NCBI GenBank assembly: GCA_039815415.1 | Contig: JBCBZH010000190.1 | Location: 1-8,602, forward strand | Direction: 5' to 3' | DNA length: 8,602 bases | Source of the DNA: JBCBZH01 sp039815415 | GTDB taxonomy: Bacteria > Bacteroidota > Rhodothermia > Rhodothermales > Rubricoccaceae | Part shown: positions 1-6,695 of the stretch, one piece after another | How positions within the stretch are numbered: the stretch's first letter is position 1 | How the letters are laid out: the number at the start of each line of letters is the position of its first letter | Notes under the pieces: model-generated | What the model was told of the DNA's origin: nothing | The model's input: the letters and a program-made list of their open reading frames with translations, nothing else | The model's database searches: none | Program-made: the position numbers and the translations under genes

Positions 1-2403
1 CCCAACGTCACGGTCACCCTCAACGATGGCACCGCCGACGTCGCCACCGAGGTCACCGACGCCTCGGGCCGCGCCGACTTCTCCGACTCCGGCCTCGACC
101 TGACCCAGTTCTACGACATCCGCCTCGAGCGCGACTCTCTGGCCCGCACCTACCAGGCCGTGCGGCCCTCCGAGCTGGGCGACACGACGCTCGTGCTTCC
201 CGCCACGCTCACCCACGCGTTGGAGGACGAGCTGGTGGGCCTCGACACCACCCACACGCTCGTGCTCGGGTATGACACTGACGCCGCCCGCCAACTCGTC
301 ACCGACTGGACCGGTACCCCCCAGCCCGAACTGACCGCCGTCCATCGAGACCGCGACCTCGCGCTGGCGAGGCTCGTGATCGCAGCAGAGGGGTTGGCCG
401 AGGTCTACCGCGCCGTCGAGCCGCTCTCCAACGAGACGGCGGGCGTCACCATCGACGCCTTCACGGGACTGCTCGCCTTCCGAAAGACGCTCCAGGAGCT
501 CGAGACGGCAGCCAATGGAGTCGTTCAAGGCACCTCGTCGGTGACGCAGGCCAGCCTCGCCCAGCAGCTCATCTTTGCGGCCGCGTCGGCAGGGCTCTCG
601 CTCTTCGAGACCACCTACACCGATGCCGCCCAGGCTGTGCTGCCTCCGTGGGCGGCCACGCTCTTCGTGAAGTCCGAGCAGGTCGCGATCAGCGTTACCA
701 ACGACGCCTTCAGCAGCGCCGAGTGGAACACCGCCGACGCTCGCAAGGGGCTGTTGGGACAGGCGTTCGGCATTGGCCGCAAGATCGCCGGTCAGTCGGT
801 GCTGGCCTCAGGGTATGTGCTGGTGACCGACACCGACCTCGGCGTGGCCACAGCCCAGGCCCGCCAGCTCGCAGGCTTGGGCACGCCCATCGAGGCGTTC
901 CAGGCGTCTCAAGGGCACGTCCTGACGACGACAGCCTCCATCGACCAGACGCTCAACGAGTCAGAGCTGTTCAGCAGCACGCTGGGCGGGTGGAGCACGG
1001 CGGCAGATCTCGCCATCTTGGTCGGGACGGTGCCTGCGATGCAACTCGCAGCGGCCATTGGAGGAGGCATCAAGGCGTTCAACACCGGCGGGCTGGTGGT
1101 CGTCACGGTGGCGGATCTGTACGAGCTCTACGATGTGGCCTTCGAGGAGGCGCCGCTGGTGGCTGCCCGGGCCTTCGACCCCAGCGCGACCGCGAGCGTG
1201 GTCTTCGTGGACGCCGAGCCCACGCCTGCGCGTCGGCAGGCTGCTCGTGCACGGCAGGTGGCCATCGATGCCTACCTCGACCGCATCGCATCCATTGTGG
1301 CGAAGATCGAGGCTGGGGATCGCGATGGCGCCATCGTGGAGGCAGAAGCGCTGCTGGCCGACGACGAGGCGCTGAGGGAGGCATTCGAGACGGAGCGCCT
1401 GCGGCTCATCGGGCTGGCGGAGCAGGCCCTCGCACAAGATGATGACGGGGGCAACCAGACGGCTCAGCGCCTCGCGCGCGGACCCTTCGCCGATGCCTTT
1501 ACCAACTCGACCACGGCCTCCACCGGGCTGATCAGCGAGCAGATGAGCTTCTACGCCGCGCTGGCCGCCTATGTCGTCCCGGAGTTGACGCTGCCGCCCG
1601 ACGGGTCCTCAGCCCCTCCGTTTGCCGCCACCGACAGCCTTCTCGCCATCGCGCCGCGCCTGAGCGCTGCCGTCACCACCGCTAGCTCGGCCATGGAGAC
1701 CGCCCTCGGCCTCACCGACGGGCTGGTGGCCGACGCGCTGGTGATGCTCCCCGAGCACGGCCTGCCCGACCCTGCCGGGCGCTCCGGCTGGACCGCCCCC
1801 GACCAGCAGATCCCCTTCCAGGCGCGCGTCGTCAACGCAGGCGAGGTGGCCGCTGAGGGCGTCGAGGTCCGGCTGGTGATCGACGGCGACACGACGGGCG
1901 GCGACCCGGCGATGCGTGTCATCTCCGAGCGCGTGCAGACGCTCAGCGAGCTGGCGTCGGGCGCAGAGGAGACACTGACATGGTGGGTCGCCACACGCGA
2001 CACGTCGGCGGCGGGCACAGGCTCTGCGGCGACCTACGAGTTGGTGACGACGGCCACCTCGGGCCGAGCTCGGGGTGCGGTGGGAGGCATTGAGGTCACG
2101 AGCGAAGCACCGGTGTCCGAGGAGGCGCCCGCCGAGCCGGTGGCGGAGGTGGGCCTGCGGGTGTACCCGAACCCGACGCGGTCCGCCAGCTCGGTGCAGG
2201 TGGATCTGCCGGAGCCCGCCCGCATTCGGCTCTCGGTCTACGACGCATTGGGCCGGGAGGTGGCCGTGGCGCTGGACGCCGACCGCCCGGCTGGCCGCCA
2301 CACCGTCGCGCTGGCGGTGGACGGGCTGGCGACGGGCGTGTACGTCGTCCGGCTGGTGGCCGATGGCGCCGCCCGGACCCAGCGCCTCACAGTGGTCCGG
2401 TGA
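1..2403 (+). CDS. Secreted/surface protein with T9SS C-terminal sorting domain (5' partial)
   Basis: The frame is open from base 1 without a stop, so the true start lies upstream and the GTG at 160 is only an internal codon; 800 codons are visible before TGA at 2401. The first ~55 residues look like a beta-rich Ig or carboxypeptidase-regulatory-like module (pattern TDASGRADFS). Residues ~55-590 are mainly helical, rich in Ala/Glu/Asp, and I recognise no enzyme domain there. Residues ~597-690 resemble a CARDB/Ig-like adhesion domain (PFQARVVNAGEVAAEGVEVRL). The last ~80 residues, starting VYPNPTRS at residue 721 and including SVYDALGREV, GRHTV, TGVYVVRL and a basic end RLTVVR, are a typical type A T9SS sorting domain. 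By family knowledge this sends a Sec-exported protein through the outer membrane for release or surface attachment. The signal peptide and any catalytic domain would be in the missing 5' part. The function beyond secretion is unknown. Confidence 0.9.
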   Translation, partial: PNVTVTLNDGTADVATEVTDASGRADFSDSGLDLTQFYDIRLERDSLARTYQAVRPSELGDTTLVLPATLTHALEDELVGLDTTHTLVLGYDTDAARQLVTDWTGTPQPELTAVHRDRDLALARLVIAAEGLAEVYRAVEPLSNETAGVTIDAFTGLLAFRKTLQELETAANGVVQGTSSVTQASLAQQLIFAAASAGLSLFETTYTDAAQAVLPPWAATLFVKSEQVAISVTNDAFSSAEWNTADARKGLLGQAFGIGRKIAGQSVLASGYVLVTDTDLGVATAQARQLAGLGTPIEAFQASQGHVLTTTASIDQTLNESELFSSTLGGWSTAADLAILVGTVPAMQLAAAIGGGIKAFNTGGLVVVTVADLYELYDVAFEEAPLVAARAFDPSATASVVFVDAEPTPARRQAARARQVAIDAYLDRIASIVAKIEAGDRDGAIVEAEALLADDEALREAFETERLRLIGLAEQALAQDDDGGNQTAQRLARGPFADAFTNSTTASTGLISEQMSFYAALAAYVVPELTLPPDGSSAPPFAATDSLLAIAPRLSAAVTTASSAMETALGLTDGLVADALVMLPEHGLPDPAGRSGWTAPDQQIPFQARVVNAGEVAAEGVEVRLVIDGDTTGGDPAMRVISERVQTLSELASGAEETLTWWVATRDTSAAGTGSAATYELVTTATSGRARGAVGGIEVTSEAPVSEEAPAEPVAEVGLRVYPNPTRSASSVQVDLPEPARIRLSVYDALGREVAVALDADRPAGRHTVALAVDGLATGVYVVRLVADGAARTQRLTVVR

Positions 2404-2405
2404 GA

Positions 2406-2426
2406 TCGACTGCACGAGCCAGTCGA
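2406..2426. terminator. Hairpin between convergent genes
   Basis: A perfect 7-bp inverted repeat, TCGACTG (2406-2412) and CAGTCGA (2420-2426), with a 7-nt loop, lies in the 26-bp gap between the stops of the secreted-protein gene (2403) and the AraC gene (2430). Its place between two converging genes suggests a shared transcription end. There is no T-run on either side, so intrinsic termination is not assured. Confidence 0.45.
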
Positions 2427-2429
2427 GGC

Positions 2430-3314
2430 CTAGCCCTCAGGACTCGATCCACGTACCTCGCGAGCCCACGCTGAGGGAGGGCGTCCGTACTGATCTCTGA
2501 ATGTCCGTGTGAAGTGGGCCGTGTCGGAGAAGCCGGCGTCCAGAGCTGCGCGAGTGACCGATCGGCCTTCCAACAACGCATGGGTGGCCTGGAGAAGCCG
2601 GAGCTGCTTGCGGAACTGGATGGGTGCGAGTCCCCATGCCCGGCGAAAGAAGCGAGTGAACTGAGGGGCGCTCTGTCGCGCGAGGGTGCTGAAGGCGGAG
2701 ATCGGAAGGGCCTCGTCGAATCGTTCGAGGAGGACGGCCTCGGCTCGTGTTAGCGTCATCGGTTCAGCAGGGGCGTCGTCCGCCAGTTCGTAGACGACGC
2801 TACGAACAGTTTCGAGGTCGTTCGCAAGGGCCGCATCTGGTGCCCCATCCAGAAGGAGGGCCGCCACACGAAGAAGCGCCGTGCGTGTCGAGCCCGCGCA
2901 CGATACGGACCGGATGCCGTTTCCTCGAGGTAGGCTCCTCTCGCTAGGGCGCTCGGAGGGCTCCACCCAGAACAGTGTCAAGAAGTCGGACCCTGCCGCT
3001 CCATCGCCGCGATGTGCACAGGCCTCGGGAATCCACAAGGCTTCATCAGACAGGAGCGTAACGGTGTTCGAGGCGTCCTCGACTGTGCACGCTCCGGCCC
3101 CCCACAGAACGGACAGGCTGCTCGCTGGCGGAACGCTGCTCCACGTGAACCGATCTGGCAGGTCGCGCCCGATCATCACCCAGGCCCCATCTCCCATGCG
3201 TCCGGCATGGTGCACACCCGGGTCGAGCTGGCGAAGGCGAGCCGTGGGAGGGGTGCCAGAAGGTGCAACAGCGTTCAAGCGCTGAGGGGGTGGCAGGGGG
3301 GAGTTTGGGGGCAT
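2430..3314 (-). CDS. AraC-family transcriptional regulator
   Basis: With the ATG at 3314 this is a 294-residue protein, a usual AraC-family length. The N-terminal ~150 residues are beta-rich with a cupin-like feel (LWIPEACAHRG resembles the late cupin strand and histidine turn), so a small-molecule sensing role is plausible; the ligand is unknown. The C-terminal ~90 residues hold the two helix-turn-helix motifs: SAFSTLARQSAPQFTRFFRR (first) and ALDAGFSDTAHFTRTFRDQ with YGRPPSAW (second, GFSD at about residues 261-264), the standard AraC signature. The start is uncertain: in-frame ATG codons also exist at 3413 (inside the divergent gene, unlikely), 3329 and 3197, and a GTG at 3215. The first ~35 residues from 3314 are Pro-rich and may be non-coding. 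It is divergent from the oxidoreductase gene at 3339, so control of that gene and of itself is the natural guess. Confidence 0.88.
   Translation of the reverse strand: MPPNSPLPPPQRLNAVAPSGTPPTARLRQLDPGVHHAGRMGDGAWVMIGRDLPDRFTWSSVPPASSLSVLWGAGACTVEDASNTVTLLSDEALWIPEACAHRGDGAAGSDFLTLFWVEPSERPSERSLPRGNGIRSVSCAGSTRTALLRVAALLLDGAPDAALANDLETVRSVVYELADDAPAEPMTLTRAEAVLLERFDEALPISAFSTLARQSAPQFTRFFRRAWGLAPIQFRKQLRLLQATHALLEGRSVTRAALDAGFSDTAHFTRTFRDQYGRPPSAWAREVRGSSPEG
3286..3311 (+). promoter_or_regulatory. G-tract cluster upstream of the oxidoreductase start
   Basis: Three G runs at 3286-3290 (5 G), 3296-3301 (6 G) and 3307-3311 (5 G) start 10 and 11 bp apart, about one helical turn each, ending 27 bp before the ATG at 3339. 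A further GGGAGGGG is at 3246-3253. This is the divergent control region of the AraC/oxidoreductase pair or overlaps the 5' end of the AraC gene. No clear -10/-35 pair was found. A regulatory role is inference from position and spacing only. Confidence 0.25.
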
Positions 3315-3338
3315 CAACGCATTATCCATTGCAACACC

Positions 3339-3980
3339 ATGCACATCGCACTTATCGGGGCCACCGGCGGCAGCGGCCGCCACTTGATTGACCTCGCTCT
3401 CGACAAGGGCCATCGCGTCACCGCGCTAGCCCGAACACCGGCAAAGCTTCAAGACGTTGCTTCGCGCATCGAGGTTCGGCAAGCGGACGGTCGCGACCGG
3501 GACAGCCTCTACGACGCCCTCGACGGGCCCATCGATGCCGTCGTAACCATTGTTGGCGCGAGCGGTTTGCTCGAAGCACGCAAGGTGACGGACTTGTACT
3601 CCGTCTCTGCCGACAACCTCATCGATGCCATGACGGCCCGTGGTCTCGACCGGCTCATCGCCGTGTCCTCGTCGGGGGTTGAGCCTCAGGAGAACGATGG
3701 GTGGTTCTATGTCAACATCCTGAAGCGCTTCTTCCTGAACCCGATGTACGAGGACATGCAGCGTATGGAGTCGCTCATTCAGGCCAGCTCGCTGAACTAC
3801 ACCATCGTGCGCCCACCCTACCTCACCAAGGGGCCTCCTACCGGCCGCTATCGGATTCGGAAGGGAGGCAACCTGCCCGACGATGCGTCTCTGCGACGCG
3901 GTGACCTTGCCCACTTTCTGCGTCGCGCTGTTGAGGAGCCTGAGGAATTCTCCCAGACCATAGCAGCCATCTCGGAGTAG
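3339..3980 (+). CDS. Atypical SDR / NAD(P)-binding oxidoreductase (NmrA or biliverdin reductase B-like)
   Basis: A 213-residue protein of the NAD(P)H-binding, extended/atypical short-chain dehydrogenase group. The start is set by the Rossmann fold: MHIALIGATGGSG places the dinucleotide motif GxxGxxG at G7, G10 and G13. R32 in ALARTPAKL sits after the second strand, where NADP-preferring members have a phosphate-binding Arg. Other family landmarks are D50 (end of the third strand), VTIVGASG (residues 69-76), the strand IAVSSSGV (107-114), and the C-terminal RPPYLTKGP (158-166). The best parallels in size and motif order are flavin reductase/biliverdin reductase B and YwnB-like proteins; the substrate cannot be told from sequence. 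It is cytosolic, with no TM segment or signal peptide. It starts 24 bp from the divergent AraC gene, its likely regulator, and is followed by a strong hairpin, so it is probably transcribed alone. No Shine-Dalgarno is visible. Confidence 0.88.
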   Translation: MHIALIGATGGSGRHLIDLALDKGHRVTALARTPAKLQDVASRIEVRQADGRDRDSLYDALDGPIDAVVTIVGASGLLEARKVTDLYSVSADNLIDAMTARGLDRLIAVSSSGVEPQENDGWFYVNILKRFFLNPMYEDMQRMESLIQASSLNYTIVRPPYLTKGPPTGRYRIRKGGNLPDDASLRRGDLAHFLRRAVEEPEEFSQTIAAISE

Positions 3981-4118
3981 CCTCGCTCGAGGCGCGTGGT
4001 GGTGCGCCTCGAGCTGTTGAGCGAATGCGCTAGCTGAACCGCCGAGCTGGCGGCCAAGAAGAGAAAAGTCAGGGTGGTATCCTGCGCGACCGACTGTGCA
4101 GCCACCCCGAATTGACTC
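3981..4118. other. Intergenic region between oxidoreductase and Ser/Thr kinase
   Basis: This 138-bp gap holds the strong hairpin at 3985-4014, a smaller 5-bp hairpin CCGCC-GAGCT-GGCGG at 4039-4053, and then the presumed promoter and leader of the kinase gene. I found no convincing -10/-35 or Bacteroidota-type TAnnTTTG element, and no ribosome-binding sequence before the ATG at 4119. No small ORF or RNA gene is supported here. Confidence 0.5.
3985..4014. terminator. Strong hairpin after the oxidoreductase gene
   Basis: A perfect 11-bp inverted repeat, GCTCGAGGCGC (3985-3995) and GCGCCTCGAGC (4004-4014), with an 8-nt loop GTGGTGGT, begins 4 bp after the oxidoreductase stop codon. Stability and position fit a transcription terminator. 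The following bases (TGTTGAGC) do not form a real T-run, so it could instead stabilise the mRNA 3' end or depend on other factors. Confidence 0.6.
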
Positions 4119-6656
4119 ATGGACGCAACGCTGTGGAAGCAGGTCAACGACCTCCTGGACCAAGTGCTGGACCTGCCTGATGACGCCCGGCGGGCGGCCA
4201 TCGAGGAGGCCACGGACGATGCACGGGTCCAGAATGAAGTCCGCGCGCTGCTCCAGGCCCACGCAGCAGCCGACGCCGAGGACGCGCTGCAGTCGCCGTT
4301 CCAGTCGGCCCCGCTGCCCGGCACGATAGGGCCCTGGCGTCCCATCCACCGGCTGGGCGTTGGTGGCATGGGCGTCGTCTATGCCGCCGAGCACACCGAT
4401 CCGTCTTTCCGGCAGCAGGCTGCGCTCAAGCTGGTTCGCCCGGGGTTTGGGGAGGCCTTCCTGCGGCGCTTCGTACGCGAGCGCTCGCTGCTGGCCGAGA
4501 TGGAGCATCCGGGGGTGGCGCGCCTTCTCGGCGGTGGCGTGACCGATGACGGGCTGCCGTACCTCGCGATGGAACTGGTGGACGGGCAGCCCATCACGGC
4601 GTACGCCCGCGCGCAGAACTTGCGCACGCGCGACCGGCTGGCCCTCTTCCTCCAGGCCTGCGATGCCGTCGCCTATGCGCATCAGCGCCTGATTGTCCAT
4701 CGAGACCTGAAGCCGGACCATGTGCTCGTCACCGACGGCACGGCGGGCCGGACGCAGGTGAAGCTGCTGGACTTCGGGGTGGCGAAGCTGCTGGAGAGCA
4801 CCGAGGAGGACGAGGTGTTGACCCGGACAGGTGGAGCGCCTCACACACCGCAGTACGCCGCTCCCGAACAGCTCGTAGGTGGAGCCATCACCACCGCCAC
4901 AGACGTGTACGCGCTCGGCCTGATCCTCTACGAGCTGCTGACAGAACACAGGGCCTACGACCTGCGCGGGCTGGCGCCGTCGGATCAGATGCCGCTCGTG
5001 ACCACCACCATGCCCGACCGGCCCAGCACTCGCGTCGGCGATACGTCGCTGGCGCGAACGCTCCGGGGCGACCTCGATACCATCGTTCTGAAGGCCATCG
5101 CCAAGGAGCCCGGGCGGCGCTACGCTTCTGCCGAAGCCCTCGCGGCCGACATCCAGCGTTACCTCGACGGGCTCCCGATCACGGCTCGCCCCGATTCTGT
5201 GGGCTACCGCGTTGGCAAGTTCTGCCGACGGCACCTGGGTGGCGTCACGGCTGCGTCCATCGCGCTGGTGGCGATCCTGGGAGGCGCGGGCGCTGCGCTC
5301 TGGCAGGCGAGCGAGGCGCGCGCCGAAGCCGCCCGTGCCGAGGCCGTCCGCGACTTTTTGGTCGAGATGGTCGGGTCCGCCAGCCCGAATGAAGAGGGCC
5401 GCGACGTGCGCGTGGCCGACCTGCTCGACCGGGCCGTTGCCCAACTCGACTCCGCTGAGGAGGCGTCGCGTCAGGATGCCGACATCGAGGCGGCGCTCCG
5501 GCAGTCCATCGGGTCTACCTACCGGGGCCTCGGGCTCTGGGACGAGGCCGAGCGCCAGCTCGAGGTGGCCCTCACTCTGTACGAGCGCGAGCACGGCCCG
5601 GACCACGAGCGGGTGGCTGACGCGCAGGCCGCGCTGGGCCGCATGGCCCGCCAACAGGGCAACTACACTCGCGCCGACTCCCTCCACACCCGCGCGCTGG
5701 CGATCGCCCGCGCCCGCTATGGCGCCCGCGACGCACGCGTGGCGACCTACATCCACCAGCTCGGTCAGGTGGCGTATCAGGCCGGAGACCTGGAGCGGGC
5801 CGAGGACCTCCATCGCGAAGGCCTCGCCATTGACGAGGCGAACGAGGTGACGGGCGAGGCGCTCGCACTCGCGCTGGGCAACCTCGCCGTGGTGGTGGGC
5901 GATCTCGGACGCTACGAGGAAGCAGCGGTGTTGCAGGAGCGCGAGCTGGCGCTTCTGAAAGAAGCCAACGCCGGGCCGGGTGACATCGCCAGCGCGGCGC
6001 AGAATCTGTCCGCTCTCCGCGCCGACCAGGGCGATCTCGACAACGCCATCGTTGCTCAAATCGAGGCCCTTGAGCTGGTGAAGGAGGCCTTCGGCGACGA
6101 GCACTACAAGGTGGTGATCGGCCACATCAACCTCGGCAGCATGTACGTCGACGCGCAGGACTACGCCGAGGCGGAGCAGACGCTTGGGGAGGGGCTGGAG
6201 CTGGGAACGCGTACGCTCGGGGCCGACCATCCCTATCTCGGCTACATGCAGAACCACCGTGCCCGGTCGCTCGATGGACTGGGCCGGTATGCGGAGGCTG
6301 AGGCCGCGGTTCGGCGCGCGCTGGTGATCTGGGGAGAGGCCTACCCCGATGACGTCCTCCTTCTCGCCGACGGTCAGAGCACCCTCGCCACCATTCTGCA
6401 GCATCAAGGACGCCTTGAGGAGGCAGAAGGCCTACTCCGTACGGCTCTCGTGGCCTACGAGGCCGAGCTTGAGGAGGGCTCACCGAGTCGCCTCGATGCC
6501 ATCAGCCGCCTCGGCTCCGTGCGTGCCGAGCAGGGACATCGCGCCGAAGGCGAGCAGATGATGACCGAGGCGCTGGAAGGCATCCAGGAGAAATACGGCC
6601 CCAAGCACTACCGCACCGAGCGGATGCAGGCCCGTCTGGAGAGCCTGGACGCATAG
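4119..6656 (+). CDS. Membrane-anchored Ser/Thr protein kinase with TPR repeats
   Basis: An 845-residue Hanks-type kinase. Residues 1-~60 are the short helical lead typical of this TPR-kinase group. The kinase domain (~75-355) shows the glycine loop G80-V-G-G-M-G85, ATP-anchoring K104 (AALK), helix-C E121, catalytic loop HRDLKPDH (194-201, catalytic D196 and K198), DFG at 218-220 and APE at 248-250. The Asn normally following the HRDLKPx motif is His201. A single TM helix spans ~373-395 (GGVTAASIALVAILGGAGAA), followed by an Ala/Glu/Arg-rich helix. Residues ~455-845 carry about nine TPR units spaced ~42 residues apart, the kinesin-light-chain-like spacing, which by topology should lie in the periplasm and bind proteins. 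It probably phosphorylates cytoplasmic targets in response to binding outside the inner membrane. No ECF sigma gene adjoins it, although such kinases often have one beside them. The start has no visible Shine-Dalgarno. Confidence 0.93.
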   Translation: MDATLWKQVNDLLDQVLDLPDDARRAAIEEATDDARVQNEVRALLQAHAAADAEDALQSPFQSAPLPGTIGPWRPIHRLGVGGMGVVYAAEHTDPSFRQQAALKLVRPGFGEAFLRRFVRERSLLAEMEHPGVARLLGGGVTDDGLPYLAMELVDGQPITAYARAQNLRTRDRLALFLQACDAVAYAHQRLIVHRDLKPDHVLVTDGTAGRTQVKLLDFGVAKLLESTEEDEVLTRTGGAPHTPQYAAPEQLVGGAITTATDVYALGLILYELLTEHRAYDLRGLAPSDQMPLVTTTMPDRPSTRVGDTSLARTLRGDLDTIVLKAIAKEPGRRYASAEALAADIQRYLDGLPITARPDSVGYRVGKFCRRHLGGVTAASIALVAILGGAGAALWQASEARAEAARAEAVRDFLVEMVGSASPNEEGRDVRVADLLDRAVAQLDSAEEASRQDADIEAALRQSIGSTYRGLGLWDEAERQLEVALTLYEREHGPDHERVADAQAALGRMARQQGNYTRADSLHTRALAIARARYGARDARVATYIHQLGQVAYQAGDLERAEDLHREGLAIDEANEVTGEALALALGNLAVVVGDLGRYEEAAVLQERELALLKEANAGPGDIASAAQNLSALRADQGDLDNAIVAQIEALELVKEAFGDEHYKVVIGHINLGSMYVDAQDYAEAEQTLGEGLELGTRTLGADHPYLGYMQNHRARSLDGLGRYAEAEAAVRRALVIWGEAYPDDVLLLADGQSTLATILQHQGRLEEAEGLLRTALVAYEAELEEGSPSRLDAISRLGSVRAEQGHRAEGEQMMTEALEGIQEKYGPKHYRTERMQARLESLDA

Positions 6657-6664
6657 GGGCCGCA

Positions 6665-6695
6665 TTGAGCTGGCGAGAACGAGTCGTCAGCTCGA
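6665..6695. terminator. Bidirectional hairpin between convergent kinase genes
   Basis: GAGCTGGCGA (6667-6676) pairs with TCGTCAGCTC (6684-6693), a 10-bp stem with a single G-U wobble and a 7-nt loop. One more wobble pair and one A-T pair can extend it to 6665 and 6695. It sits 8 bp after the Ser/Thr kinase stop and contains the stop codon of the histidine kinase (TGA at 6687-6689 on the minus strand). The position fits a shared transcription end; no T-run is present. Confidence 0.5.

Noticed and set aside
1609..2415. A 268-codon minus-strand frame across the T9SS gene end
   Set aside because: The plus strand encodes an unmistakable T9SS sorting domain here; the antisense product is Arg/His/Gly-rich without motifs.
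3012..3338. Upstream extension of the oxidoreductase frame to 3012
   Set aside because: The extension runs antisense through the AraC gene, and the Rossmann strand and glycine motif begin immediately at the ATG at 3339, as in the family.
3315..3413. AraC start at the ATG at 3413
   Set aside because: It would overlap the start of the divergent oxidoreductase by 75 bp and adds a low-complexity Ala/Gly stretch unlike AraC N termini.
3426..6407. A 993-codon open frame on the minus strand, antisense to the oxidoreductase and Ser/Thr kinase genes
   Set aside because: Its length is striking, but high GC with strong third-position bias keeps antisense frames open. The plus strand encodes clear kinase and TPR motifs over the same bases, and the antisense translation shows no domain or membrane pattern.
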